22,839 nt of DNA, taken from assembly GCA_009774395.1 (NCBI GenBank), contig VSNQ01000076.1:1-22839 (forward strand), given 5' to 3'. The DNA is from Lachnospiraceae bacterium (GTDB lineage: Bacteria; Bacillota; Clostridia; Lachnospirales; Lachnospiraceae). The translations under genes and the position numbers were made by a program. Below the pieces are notes generated by a model. The model searched no databases. It was not told where the DNA came from and saw only the letters and a list, made by a program, of their open reading frames with translations. Positions 8,835 to 15,086 of this stretch are shown piece after piece. The stretch's first letter is position 1. The number at the start of each line of letters is the position of its first letter.

Positions 8835-8958
8835 TGTTTACCTCTTCTACAGTTTTATTCTTTATTACCTTCTCAGCTTCAATTAACGCAGTTCGTCGAA
8901 TAAACTCACTATAAGAAGCATATGCTTCAAGCCTAGCGGCCTGCTTAACGTTCTGCAC
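8824..8958 (-). CDS. 44-residue ORF translationally coupled to the restriction-modification gene
   Basis: From GTG 8958, preceded by GAGGTG, a 44-codon frame runs to TAA 8824-8826. It overlaps the first 11 nt of the restriction-modification gene. The product starts with residues QNVKQAARLEAYASYSEF after the initiator and continues as a charged, helical, Ala/Glu/Lys-rich peptide. I do not recognise a family. The RBS, the overlap and the lack of any other gene between promoter and enzyme argue that it is translated. It could time or limit synthesis of the enzyme, or be a small accessory protein. Chance occurrence is possible at this length. Confidence 0.5.
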   Translation of the reverse strand: MQNVKQAARLEAYASYSEFIRRTALIEAEKVIKNKTVEEVNNDK

Positions 8959-9025
8959 TCTCACACCTCAATTTCTTAAAATCTTTGGCACAAGATATAA
9001 TATAACTTACTCCTGCCACATTTCA

Positions 9026-9053
9026 ATTATACAAAAAAATCTCGTATTTACAA
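9026..9053 (-). promoter_or_regulatory. Promoter of the restriction-modification operon
   Basis: On the minus strand TTGTAA (9053-9048) is followed after 16 bp by TATAAT (9031-9026). It lies about 70 nt upstream of the 44-codon ORF and reads towards it. A second AT-rich -10-like stretch lies nearer the ORF at about 8995-9005. Confidence 0.55.
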
Positions 9054-9079
9054 TGAAATTCATATGTATTTTTCATATT

Positions 9080-9559
9080 CTAAATTTCCATGTCAACCGC
9101 CTGCATATTTATCATAGCAACTATTTGGTTCTGCATATCCTCAACAATTTCTATTCTAATTCTGCCGATATTTTTTCTTGCCATTTCAAAATCTATATCA
9201 GGAAGCAATCTTTCACAAAAACTATTTGTTTCGGGAGATGCCCCCATTAAAGCTATTACAAGCGAATTAGTGTCAAACTGTTCTAACACTTCTTTCAATT
9301 CCTTTTCAGAAATTGTTGAAATCTGCTCAAAATCCGTTATCCGCTGTGGCTGTATCTTTGGTTCTAATATGTCATTTATCGTGATGTCATATAGTTTAGA
9401 AATTTTTAATAAAACTTCTAAGTCAGGAATCGTCATTCCAGTTTCCCATTTTGATACTGCCTGCCTTGATATACCTAATTTTTCTGCTAAATCATCTTGT
9501 GTGTAGTTGTTGCTTTTACGCAATAACTGTAAGTATTTCGATATAATATTTGTATTCAT
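9080..9559 (-). CDS. Xre-family transcriptional regulator
   Basis: The start is taken at ATG 9559, which has AAGGAG 11 nt upstream. The frame stays open to 9817, but those codons come from relaxase remnant and linker sequence. The 159-residue product opens with a Cro/CI-type HTH (about residues 8-62): YTQDDLAEKLGISRQAVSKWETG is the diagnostic stretch, with IPDLEVLLKISKLYDI behind it. The remaining 95 residues (SEKELKEVLEQFDTNS, GASPETNSFCERLLP) form an unassigned domain that may sense a ligand or dimerise. A TATAAT-like -10 lies about 30 nt upstream of the start. Its target is unknown; the adjacent restriction operon, in the same direction, is one candidate. Confidence 0.8.
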   Translation of the reverse strand: MNTNIISKYLQLLRKSNNYTQDDLAEKLGISRQAVSKWETGMTIPDLEVLLKISKLYDITINDILEPKIQPQRITDFEQISTISEKELKEVLEQFDTNSLVIALMGASPETNSFCERLLPDIDFEMARKNIGRIRIEIVEDMQNQIVAMINMQAVDMEI

Positions 9560-9649
9560 AAAAATCACGCTCCTTATGGCTATTATAAAGCACTTTGCAA
9601 AAAGAATAAAGAATTTGGTAAGTGCAAAAAAGCAAATACCAGTTGCCTG

Positions 9650-9980
9650 TTCTGCTGTTGGCTCTTGGTCAATTCCTTGTTTCTTAAAAGAACGGTGTCC
9701 CCAATATACTGCAATCCCCAACTGTTCATTGGTGGCATTGATTGTGTCAGCTAAATCCTCGCGCCACATTTTAGCGTTTTCATTGAGAGGGCGCATTGGG
9801 TGGGAGAGTGATTTCACTATGCACTAAATCCTCATGGTATTTCGGGCGGTAAATCTGCCCATCAAACTCGCTGACAAGAACACTCCTGCTGATATAGGAC
9901 GATTGCTCAACTGCTGACTGCCCTTTGCTCTGCTTGACTATGGAGAAACGTGTACTTGCCTGTTTTGTGACATTCCCCAT
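9650..9980 (-). pseudogene. MobA/MobL-type relaxase, N-terminal remnant with internal deletion
   Basis: From ATG 9980 the minus strand encodes KQASTRFSIVKQSKGQSAVE, SYISRSVLVSEFDG and YHEDLVHSEITLPPNAP, the start of a MobQ-type relaxase. The frame then breaks near 9785-9800. The overlapping frame resumes with LNENAKMWREDLADTINATN and YWGHRSFKKQGIDQEPT, which lie well downstream in intact relaxases. About 60-100 residues are therefore missing between the two, and everything after about 9650 is replaced by the xre upstream region. A recognisable oriT precedes it. This is a dead mobilization module. Confidence 0.7.
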
Positions 9981-10012
9981 ACGCAATACCTACATTCTGC
10001 CGATAAGGTAGT

Positions 10013-10037
10013 GGGGCGCACTCATAGACTTTGTGAG
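10013..10037 (-). other. oriT-like nic region of the mobilization module
   Basis: On the minus strand an imperfect hairpin, CTCACA-AAGTC-TATGAG (10037-10021, one G-T pair), runs directly into TGCGCCCC (to 10013). A hairpin immediately followed by a TGCGCCC core is the layout of RSF1010/MobQ-type origins, where nicking occurs within TGCG/CCC. It lies about 35 nt upstream of the relaxase remnant start, the normal position. A second hairpin is next to it at 10043-10063. Confidence 0.5.
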
Positions 10038-10042
10038 CAGAT

Positions 10043-10063
10043 AAAAGCCGCACTTTGGCTTTT
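10043..10063. repeat. Hairpin beside the oriT-like site
   Basis: AAAAGCC-N7-GGCTTTT is a perfect 7-bp inverted repeat with a 7-nt loop. It is probably an accessory-protein or relaxase recognition element of the oriT, judged from position only. Confidence 0.45.
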
Positions 10064-10182
10064 GTCTGAACGCAAAGTTCACTAAGAGGTAGCAAGTTAT
10101 GCACATTACGCACAGTGCCGACTACTACGGAATCCCACTCATTCTTTTATCTATCCGACATAAAAATTATGAATTTTTTCTT

Positions 10183-10229
10183 AACACTACTGTGGTAGTG
10201 TTGACAGCCCAATAAGAAAGGTGTAATGT
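10183..10229 (+). promoter_or_regulatory. BlaI-type operator and promoter
   Basis: The perfect inverted repeat AACACTAC-TGTG-GTAGTGTT (10183-10202) overlaps a consensus -35 TTGACA (10201-10206). After 17 bp comes a -10 TAATGT (10224-10229). The palindrome contains ACTAC/GTAGT halves like the TACTACA/TGTAGTA half-sites of BlaI/MecI operators. The downstream repressor should bind it and shut off its own operon. Confidence 0.75.
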
Positions 10230-10243
10230 ATAACCATGTAGAA

Positions 10244-10257
10244 ACTACTGCGGTCTT
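10244..10257 (+). promoter_or_regulatory. Second, degenerate BlaI-type operator
   Basis: ACTACTGCGGTCTT repeats the central 14 bp of the upstream operator (ACTACTGTGGTAGT) with three differences. It lies between the transcription start region and the GGGAGG ribosome site. Two operators are usual for BlaI-like repressors. Confidence 0.45.
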
Positions 10258-10275
10258 ATAGAAGGGAGGATAAAA

Positions 10276-10635
10276 ATGGATATTAAACTTTTTGATTCAG
10301 AATTGAAAGTAATGTGTGTGCTTTGGAGCGAGGGCGATACCACGGCAAAACATATATCTGATGTTCTGAAAAAAGAAATTGGCTGGAACATGAATACCAC
10401 CTACACACTGATAAAAAGATGTATTAAAAAAGGGGCGATTGAGCGTTCCGAACCGAATTTCATGTGCCATGCCCTTATTCCCAAAGAAGAAGTACAGGAA
10501 GCAGAAACAAATGAATTGATTGACAAGATTTATGACGGTTCAGTTGACAAATTGTTTGCAGCCCTGTTAGGCAGAAAAAAGCTCTCCGCTGAACAGATTC
10601 AGAAGCTCAAACAGATTGTGAAAGATTTGGAATAG
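10276..10635 (+). CDS. BlaI/MecI/CopY-family transcriptional repressor
   Basis: The 119-residue protein is the usual BlaI length. The winged helix shows LFDSELKVMCVLWSEGDTTA, then HISDVLKKEIGWNMNTTYTL and IKRCIKKGAIERSE. The C-terminal helix bundle (VDKLFAALLGRKKLSAEQIQ) is the dimerisation region. It should bind the ACTAC-type operators just upstream. In this family, signal activates the partner membrane protease, which leads to cleavage of the repressor. The RBS is GGGAGG, 9 nt before ATG. The gene stops 11 nt before the M56 peptidase start. No beta-lactamase or penicillin-binding protein gene is nearby. Confidence 0.9.
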   Translation: MDIKLFDSELKVMCVLWSEGDTTAKHISDVLKKEIGWNMNTTYTLIKRCIKKGAIERSEPNFMCHALIPKEEVQEAETNELIDKIYDGSVDKLFAALLGRKKLSAEQIQKLKQIVKDLE

Positions 10636-10646
10636 AGGTGAAGCAA

Positions 10647-10691
10647 ATGAATTTGCTGCAAATGAATTTACTGCAAATGAATTTATTGCAA
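10647..10691 (+). repeat. Three tandem 15-bp repeats at the start of the M56 gene
   Basis: ATGAATTTGCTGCAA occurs three times in a row, with one base change in each later copy at the Leu codon. They encode MNLLQ three times, ending at an ATGAGC. Each copy supplies a possible start codon. In-frame expansion or contraction would change the N-terminus without breaking the gene. Confidence 0.85.
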
Positions 10692-12881
10692 ATGAGCTTT
10701 TCGGGGGCTGCTTTCATTACTGCGGTAGTGCTTATCCGTGCGGTGGCAATCAATAAACTGCCGAAAAAGACTTTTCTTGTTTTATGGGGATTGGTGATAT
10801 TAAGACTGCTTATCCCGTTTTCGATTCCGTCAATGTTCAGTATTTATACGTTGGTAACTCATAACATATCTTCTGCAGCATTGCCGGAAGTTGGAACAGA
10901 TTACAACATTCCCACGATGCAAGGGCTGTTTGTTACAACACAAGGAGCAGAACAGCCGCCGGCGGATATTTCATCATCTGTTTCCATGTGGTTTATTGTA
11001 TGGTGTGCAGGAATAATTATTATTGCATTGTTTTTCGTAATATCTTATCTGCGTTGTCTGATTGAATTTCGGACAGCTTTACCCGTCCACAATCATTATA
11101 TAGAAAAGTGGCTGGCGGAACGCCCATTGAAACGTCCAATTTTGGTAAGGCAATCTGATAGGATTTTGGCACCATTAACTTATGGCATTTTTCGTCCTGT
11201 TATTTTAATGCCGAAAAAAACGGACTGGAACAATGAAAAACAACTGCAATATGTCCTCTCACATGAGTATGTGCATATCTATCGCTATGATACGGCAACA
11301 AAGTTGATTGCGACACTTGCCCTTTGCATTCATTGGTTCAACCCTTTTGTGTGGGTGATGTATCTTCTTTTTAATCGTGATATCGAACTGGCTTGTGATG
11401 AAAGCGTGATACGGCAATTTGGAGAAGAATCAAAATCCGCCTATTCGCTCATGCTTATCAACATGGAAGCAACAAAAAGCGGTCTATTGCCATTTTGTAA
11501 CAACTTTAGTAAAAATGCTATTGAAGAAAGGATTACAGCGGTTATGAAAATTAAAAAAACTTCACTGCTTGCAATTTGTATTGCTGCGATACTCATTGTT
11601 GGCGTAACTACTACTTTTGCGACTTCCGCAGCGGGGAGTAGCAGAGAGAAAGATACTATCCATGACACAGATTTTTCTGATGAAGAAATTGATAAATTGC
11701 TTGCCTTACAATTTGACGGTTATAAAGATATGAGTGTTTCGGAATTTCAAAATAAAGTATGGGAATTAACAGACACAAAAGAATATCATAATTTGTTGGA
11801 GAAGTTCTCTCAAAATACTACTTTATATGAACAAAAGGACAGTAATGAGATTGCGTCTTTTCTGTTTTACACATTAGAACCCCTCACGGCTGAAAAGTGG
11901 CAGACACGGGATTTTGGAGGAGGCATAGCGACTGATTATCTCGGTGCTTCGGATAATGCCATGTTGGAATTTGTTTTTAGCCTTACCATTCAAGATGCTG
12001 ATACACTTACTGTTGGTGAGTACAATGCCGCACGTTTGGGCGTTACCAACGGATTACAAAATATCTTACAAGGCAAAACGAAAGAACAGTTGCAGAATGA
12101 TTCCTTTATGCAGGAAGCAATCCATGCTGAAATCGAAAAACTGAATGAGCAATGGAATACAGATAAACTGCAAATTTCCGTGGAATATACCTTCATGCCC
12201 CTTTCGGAATTGGACGCCGGAAAGGGTGAACAGGAAAATATACAGCAAGGACAGGAGCGCCGGGAATATCCTAATGGTACAGAGGAAGATTATCGTTCTT
12301 TATTGAATTTGAAAACAGCCGATTACCAAAATAGGTCAGTTGCAGATTTTAATATGGATTTACTGGAATGGGCAAATGAAAATTATGAACGAATGGAACG
12401 GGTAAATGGCGATATTGGCTATCAAGATTTTTCCGTGAATTTGAACAGTGACGAACTTTCTTTTGTAGCATTGACCACATGGCTTTCCGGAGCGGAAAAT
12501 GGAAAATATGTACAAAGTATTAACACGGGACGGAAAGAGGAAGACCCCATCTATAATCAATATCTTCCGTCAAAAACAACGGAAGAAAACGGATACGGCG
12601 CATGGTGTGATTTGTTCTACCAATTTTCCTATCATATCGCAGACAAAAAGACGCTTACTGTTGGAAAACGTGATTATTGTATCAGCAATATGATGAGCGA
12701 GATACAAGATTTTTGGAACAGAACAGATATTGAAGAAATGTTAAGTATGACAAAAGATGATATTATAAGTAAGCTGAAAGAAATTGCAGCAGAATACAGT
12801 AACGATAACATAACAATTATAATTCGTGAAGATTCTGTAAGTTTTGAAAAAATGGACGAACGAAACAGAGGATTTGATTAA
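10647..12881 (+). CDS. BlaR1/MecR1-like M56 membrane metalloprotease with duplicated extracellular domain
   Basis: The start is taken at ATG 10647, 8 nt after AGAGG; a GTG at 10638 lies inside the ribosome site. The product has 744 residues. TM helices lie at about 18-35, 43-60 and 113-135, and the last at about 305-325. The zinc-protease motif HEYVH (206-210) and the ELACDE segment (about 247) are present. After the last TM come about 415 outward-facing residues in two related halves. Each has an SV-x-x-F-x-x-x-L/W-E segment (SVSEFQNKVWE, SVADFNMDLLEWA), a TLTVG segment and a late helical stretch. No penicillin-binding fold is visible, so the signal may not be a beta-lactam. It is paired with the BlaI-like repressor. 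Confidence 0.87.
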   Translation: MNLLQMNLLQMNLLQMSFSGAAFITAVVLIRAVAINKLPKKTFLVLWGLVILRLLIPFSIPSMFSIYTLVTHNISSAALPEVGTDYNIPTMQGLFVTTQGAEQPPADISSSVSMWFIVWCAGIIIIALFFVISYLRCLIEFRTALPVHNHYIEKWLAERPLKRPILVRQSDRILAPLTYGIFRPVILMPKKTDWNNEKQLQYVLSHEYVHIYRYDTATKLIATLALCIHWFNPFVWVMYLLFNRDIELACDESVIRQFGEESKSAYSLMLINMEATKSGLLPFCNNFSKNAIEERITAVMKIKKTSLLAICIAAILIVGVTTTFATSAAGSSREKDTIHDTDFSDEEIDKLLALQFDGYKDMSVSEFQNKVWELTDTKEYHNLLEKFSQNTTLYEQKDSNEIASFLFYTLEPLTAEKWQTRDFGGGIATDYLGASDNAMLEFVFSLTIQDADTLTVGEYNAARLGVTNGLQNILQGKTKEQLQNDSFMQEAIHAEIEKLNEQWNTDKLQISVEYTFMPLSELDAGKGEQENIQQGQERREYPNGTEEDYRSLLNLKTADYQNRSVADFNMDLLEWANENYERMERVNGDIGYQDFSVNLNSDELSFVALTTWLSGAENGKYVQSINTGRKEEDPIYNQYLPSKTTEENGYGAWCDLFYQFSYHIADKKTLTVGKRDYCISNMMSEIQDFWNRTDIEEMLSMTKDDIISKLKEIAAEYSNDNITIIIREDSVSFEKMDERNRGFD

Positions 12882-12942
12882 CATTAACCGTTGCAGCTAA
12901 CAATATCAATCTGTCCTATGTGGGAGAAAGGGGGAATCATTT

Positions 12943-13280
12943 ATGCCTTGCACAGAAGCATACAGAGAACACATCATATATACTTTTAATGGCTATTGCA
13001 ATATTTTGAAGCACCTTATGAAGAATACCCCATTATGATATGCGGTCAGACAGTTATCCTCACCAATGGGGAGCTTGCCGCCGCCCTGTTATCTCTGCCG
13101 GAGAAGAACCGGAAAATCATTTTCCTTTACTTTTTCAGGCATTACACACAGCGGGAAATCGGGGAAATGTACGGACACTGCCGGAGTACGACCGGGTATC
13201 AAATCCGCAGGACTTTACAGCTTCTGCACAAAGAAATGGAGGTGCTTTCACATGGGGAATCTGTATCTTTTACCCTATGA
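12943..13280 (+). pseudogene. Conjugative-element sigma-70-like factor, internal deletion and frameshift
   Basis: ATG 12943, behind GGGGG, starts MPCTEAYREHIIYTFNGYC, the typical beginning of the small sigma factors of Lachnospiraceae conjugative elements. This frame stops at 13036-13038. Another frame carries the remainder: YFEAPYEEYPIMICGQTV, LAAALLSLPEKNRKIIFLYF, then the region-4 HTH YTQREIGEMYGHCRSTTGY and IRRTLQLLHKEMEVLSHGES. About 40-60 codons are missing between the two parts. The HTH half alone (from TTG 12996) is intact, but the protein as a whole is broken. An HTH gene fragment overlaps its end. Confidence 0.7.
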
Positions 13281-13326
13281 AACGATTGTCCGGACAACCA
13301 GTGGGAAGCCGGACGCCGTGGTAATG
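13252..13326 (+). pseudogene. Element helix-turn-helix protein, N-terminal fragment
   Basis: ATG 13252, within the sigma gene end, starts MGNLYLLPYETIVRTTSGKP and continues DAV. This matches the beginning of the small helix-turn-helix proteins ('LLPYETI..A..G.P.AV') that follow the sigma gene in these elements. It is cut at about 13320-13326, where the sequence turns into a minus-strand copy of another sigma gene. Confidence 0.5.
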
Positions 13327-13545
13327 CTGTTGCCAATCGTTCATTGTCAACTATCATTACTTTTCCAAACACAAGAAATACAGTCGGCTTGTCCTGTTTT
13401 TCAAAGTAGCTGTCCGTAGCAGACGTTTCAAAATACTTTTCCGCCATCAGATAGTCAAGGGATATTTCCCGTTCTTCTTTCCGCTTCAAATCCCGCCATG
13501 CGTTGATTGCTTCATGCCGCAGGACAATCCTGCAAAACGCATTAA
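13320..13545 (-). pseudogene. Second conjugative-element sigma factor, N-terminal fragment
   Basis: The minus strand reads FCRIVLRHEAINAWRDLKRK, EEREISLDYLMAEKYF, then SYFEKQDKPTVFLVFGK and IVDNERLATAL. The same stretch of the protein is partly missing from the plus-strand sigma gene, but the region around LATAL is homologous to LAAALLSL there. Two different sigma genes are therefore broken and face each other. Both ends are cut: the left at the HTH fragment, the right at the repeated promoter block. Confidence 0.65.
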
Positions 13546-13613
13546 TTCATTCTTTTAGCTCTTTCATACACGGAATCTTGCAGATGTCCTGTAAATGTGC
13601 TAAAATAAACGCA
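13544..13613 (+). promoter_or_regulatory. Repeated promoter block, copy 1
   Basis: This ~70-bp block recurs at 21197-21266 with roughly 85% identity, including an exact CATACACGGAATCTTG core. It contains -35 TTGCAG (13578-13583), a 17-bp spacer and -10 TAAAAT (13601-13606). It drives the Cys-rich small gene at 13643. The block begins exactly where the element sigma fragment ends. Confidence 0.65.
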
Positions 13614-13642
13614 ACAACAAGCGGAATTTGAAGAGAATAAGA

Positions 13643-13798
13643 ATGAAACGAGAATTAGGAATTGCAAGGTGTGGACTTACCTGTTGCCTATGTTCAGAAA
13701 ATGTAAAATGCAATGGCTGTTATTCGGATAACTGTCCTGATTATGCACAATGCGAAAACAAAAAATGCTCCATTGAAAAAGAACTCCTAGGCTGTTAA
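13643..13798 (+). CDS. Short Cys-rich protein, DUF3795-like N-terminal part
   Basis: The 51-residue ORF begins MKRELGIARCGLTCCLCSEN and has ten Cys residues in CxxxCCxC, CxxC and similar groupings, as in the metal-binding-like start of DUF3795 proteins. Those proteins are usually longer than 100 residues, so this looks like a truncated gene whose stop falls inside a terminator stem. There is no strong RBS (AAGAGAA 7 nt upstream). The repeated promoter block lies just upstream. It may be a stub or an independent small Cys-rich peptide. Confidence 0.5.
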   Translation: MKRELGIARCGLTCCLCSENVKCNGCYSDNCPDYAQCENKKCSIEKELLGC

Positions 13799-13835
13799 CT
13801 ATCCGAATGAATTAACAGCCTTTATTGGATTTTTT
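13790..13835 (+). terminator. Rho-independent terminator
   Basis: GGCTGTTAA (13790-13798) pairs perfectly with TTAACAGCC (13812-13820) over a 13-nt loop, followed by TTTATTGGATTTTTT. It closes the Cys-rich small gene; the stop codon is part of the stem. Confidence 0.7.
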
Positions 13836-14054
13836 ATGACGGATGTGTCCATACAGAACACTGGAACAGGGAGCAAGATCATCAATGACCTGTGTGCTTA
13901 TCTGTCCCGTATTGGGATGGCGAATGTCCGCCTCGGTTGGGTAAAAGGGAATCCTCAAGCAGAACATTTTTGGCACAAAAATGGTTTCAGAGAAACGGGA
14001 GTTACATATGATACGGAAAACTATACCGTAATTGTTGCCCAACGAGGTTTATGA
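13836..14054 (+). pseudogene. GNAT acetyltransferase, C-terminal fragment
   Basis: The 72-codon frame contains NTGTGSKIINDLCAYLSRIG, the acetyl-CoA loop region, followed by RLGWVKGNPQAEHFWHKNGF and an ETGVTYDTENYTVIV end. This is the second half of a GNAT acetyltransferase. The N-terminal half is missing, and the first ATG (13836) directly follows the terminator T-run with no RBS. It is probably a remnant joined to the terminator by deletion. Its TGA stop is where the first boundary motif begins. Confidence 0.6.
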
Positions 14055-14066
14055 ATTCCAGTTTGT
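14054..14066 (+). repeat. Cargo-gene boundary motif, copy A
   Basis: AATTCCAGTTTGT starts at the last base of the preceding stop codon. It is identical to the motif at 15053-15065 and close to the one at 14508-14520. Confidence 0.6.
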
Positions 14067-14115
14067 CGGGAAGTCAAGCAAAAAAAAATCAGGTTTTATT
14101 AAGGAAGGGAAAACG

Positions 14116-14508
14116 ATGGATAAAGAATGGGAAAAATTATATGAAGAAGCAATGAGTGTTTTGAACCCCCATGATGTTTCAAATAAAATGTGGGTAGGAA
14201 GTGTGGCATCTGCCGTACTCACAAAAAAAGGTAATATTTATAAGGGTATATGCATTGACACAGATGGCTCTATAGGAATGTGTGCTGAAAGAAATGCTTT
14301 ATCAACAATGCTTACATATGGCGAAAGTGAGATTAAAAAAGTGGTTTCAGTATATAAAGATGGAAATATAATTCCGTCTTGCGGTATTTGTAGAGAATTT
14401 ATGATGCATTTAGGCGGAGATGTGGAAAATATTGAAATTCTATTGGATAAAGAAGGACGGACAATTAAATTGATTGATTTGATGCCCGAATATCCACGCC
14501 ATAAATAA
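14116..14508 (+). CDS. Cytidine deaminase-like zinc hydrolase
   Basis: Start at ATG 14116, behind AAGGAAGGG; an earlier in-frame ATG (14032) lies in the GNAT fragment. The 130-residue protein has the two zinc-site motifs of the cytidine deaminase superfamily: CAERNA (C56, catalytic E58) and PSCGICREF (C89, C92). The size suits cytidine deaminase or blasticidin-S-type deaminases, but the sequence outside the motifs (GSVASAVLTKKGNIYKG) does not settle the substrate. It could salvage cytidine, detoxify a nucleoside antibiotic, or act as a cargo defence enzyme. It is preceded and followed by the boundary motif. Confidence 0.8.
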   Translation: MDKEWEKLYEEAMSVLNPHDVSNKMWVGSVASAVLTKKGNIYKGICIDTDGSIGMCAERNALSTMLTYGESEIKKVVSVYKDGNIIPSCGICREFMMHLGGDVENIEILLDKEGRTIKLIDLMPEYPRHK

Positions 14509-14520
14509 ATTCAAATTTGT
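14508..14520 (+). repeat. Cargo-gene boundary motif, copy B (variant)
   Basis: AATTCAAATTTGT begins at the last base of the deaminase stop codon. It differs from copies A and C at two of 13 positions. Confidence 0.5.
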
Positions 14521-14537
14521 TATGGGGAGGTACTGGC

Positions 14538-15053
14538 TTGTATAATCGCTACGGGGATATATCAAAGTTCATTATAGATATGGAGCAACTGTGCATTGCA
14601 GACGATGGGTATATATATATTTCCAAAGAGGAAGATTACGACATTGCAGTAGATATGGAAAGTTGCTATGGTTCACTTGATGAAGTAAAGTCCTTTATTG
14701 TTTTTTTGGCAAAGCATATTTGTGAATTGGACAATCTTGTTCAACGCTTCAACCAGAAAAAAAGGGTTAAAAACGGTGGGCGTGGTTATGTGTGCCTTCC
14801 AAGCCCTATAGGACTTTTACGGTTTGATTATTCACAGAGCATGGAAAATGATCCTGCTCCACAAGAAAAAGAGTTTCCTTTTGAATTGGAAATTATTTAC
14901 ATGGAAGAACCGGGTAGTATTGTTTTCGATTACTGGTGTACCGTAAAAAACACACAGCTTCCTGTTACTTTTGAATACAAAGAAAAGCACTTTTTCTTGC
15001 GGAAATATGGTGCTTTTGATTGTATTCCTGATAATTGGGAAGAATCAGAATAA
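14538..15053 (+). CDS. Unknown 171-residue cargo protein (immunity-like by context)
   Basis: The start is set by GGAGG (14526-14530) 7 nt before TTG 14538; an upstream in-frame TTG at 14517 lies before the ribosome site. The product begins with residues YNRYGDISKFIIDMEQL after the initiator and is acidic, soluble and rich in aromatic residues, with no signal peptide or TM segment. It shows features such as DEVKSFIVFLAKHICELDN, GLLRFDYSQSMEND and VFDYWCTVKNTQLPVTFEY. I do not recognise a family. Small acidic single-domain proteins in a row of unrelated cargo genes are often toxin-immunity proteins, but no toxin gene is visible here. It is flanked by boundary motifs on both sides. Confidence 0.75.
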   Translation: MYNRYGDISKFIIDMEQLCIADDGYIYISKEEDYDIAVDMESCYGSLDEVKSFIVFLAKHICELDNLVQRFNQKKRVKNGGRGYVCLPSPIGLLRFDYSQSMENDPAPQEKEFPFELEIIYMEEPGSIVFDYWCTVKNTQLPVTFEYKEKHFFLRKYGAFDCIPDNWEESE

Positions 15054-15065
15054 ATTCCAGTTTGT
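15053..15065 (+). repeat. Cargo-gene boundary motif, copy C
   Basis: AATTCCAGTTTGT again starts at the last base of a stop codon and is identical to copy A. It is followed by T, then an AGAGG ribosome site and the next gene. Confidence 0.6.
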
Positions 15066-15086
15066 TGCTATAGTAGAGGTGTTAAG

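Noticed and set aside
9560..9817. Extended N-terminus of the Xre regulator (open frame back to 9817)
   Set aside because: These codons encode relaxase-like residues (REDLADTINATN, HRSFKKQGID) and a random linker. The real start at 9559 has AAGGAG.
9907..10113. Minus-strand 68-codon ORF upstream of the relaxase remnant
   Set aside because: It runs through the oriT-like hairpins and overlaps the relaxase start in another frame; it has no convincing RBS and its composition follows the nic-region repeats.
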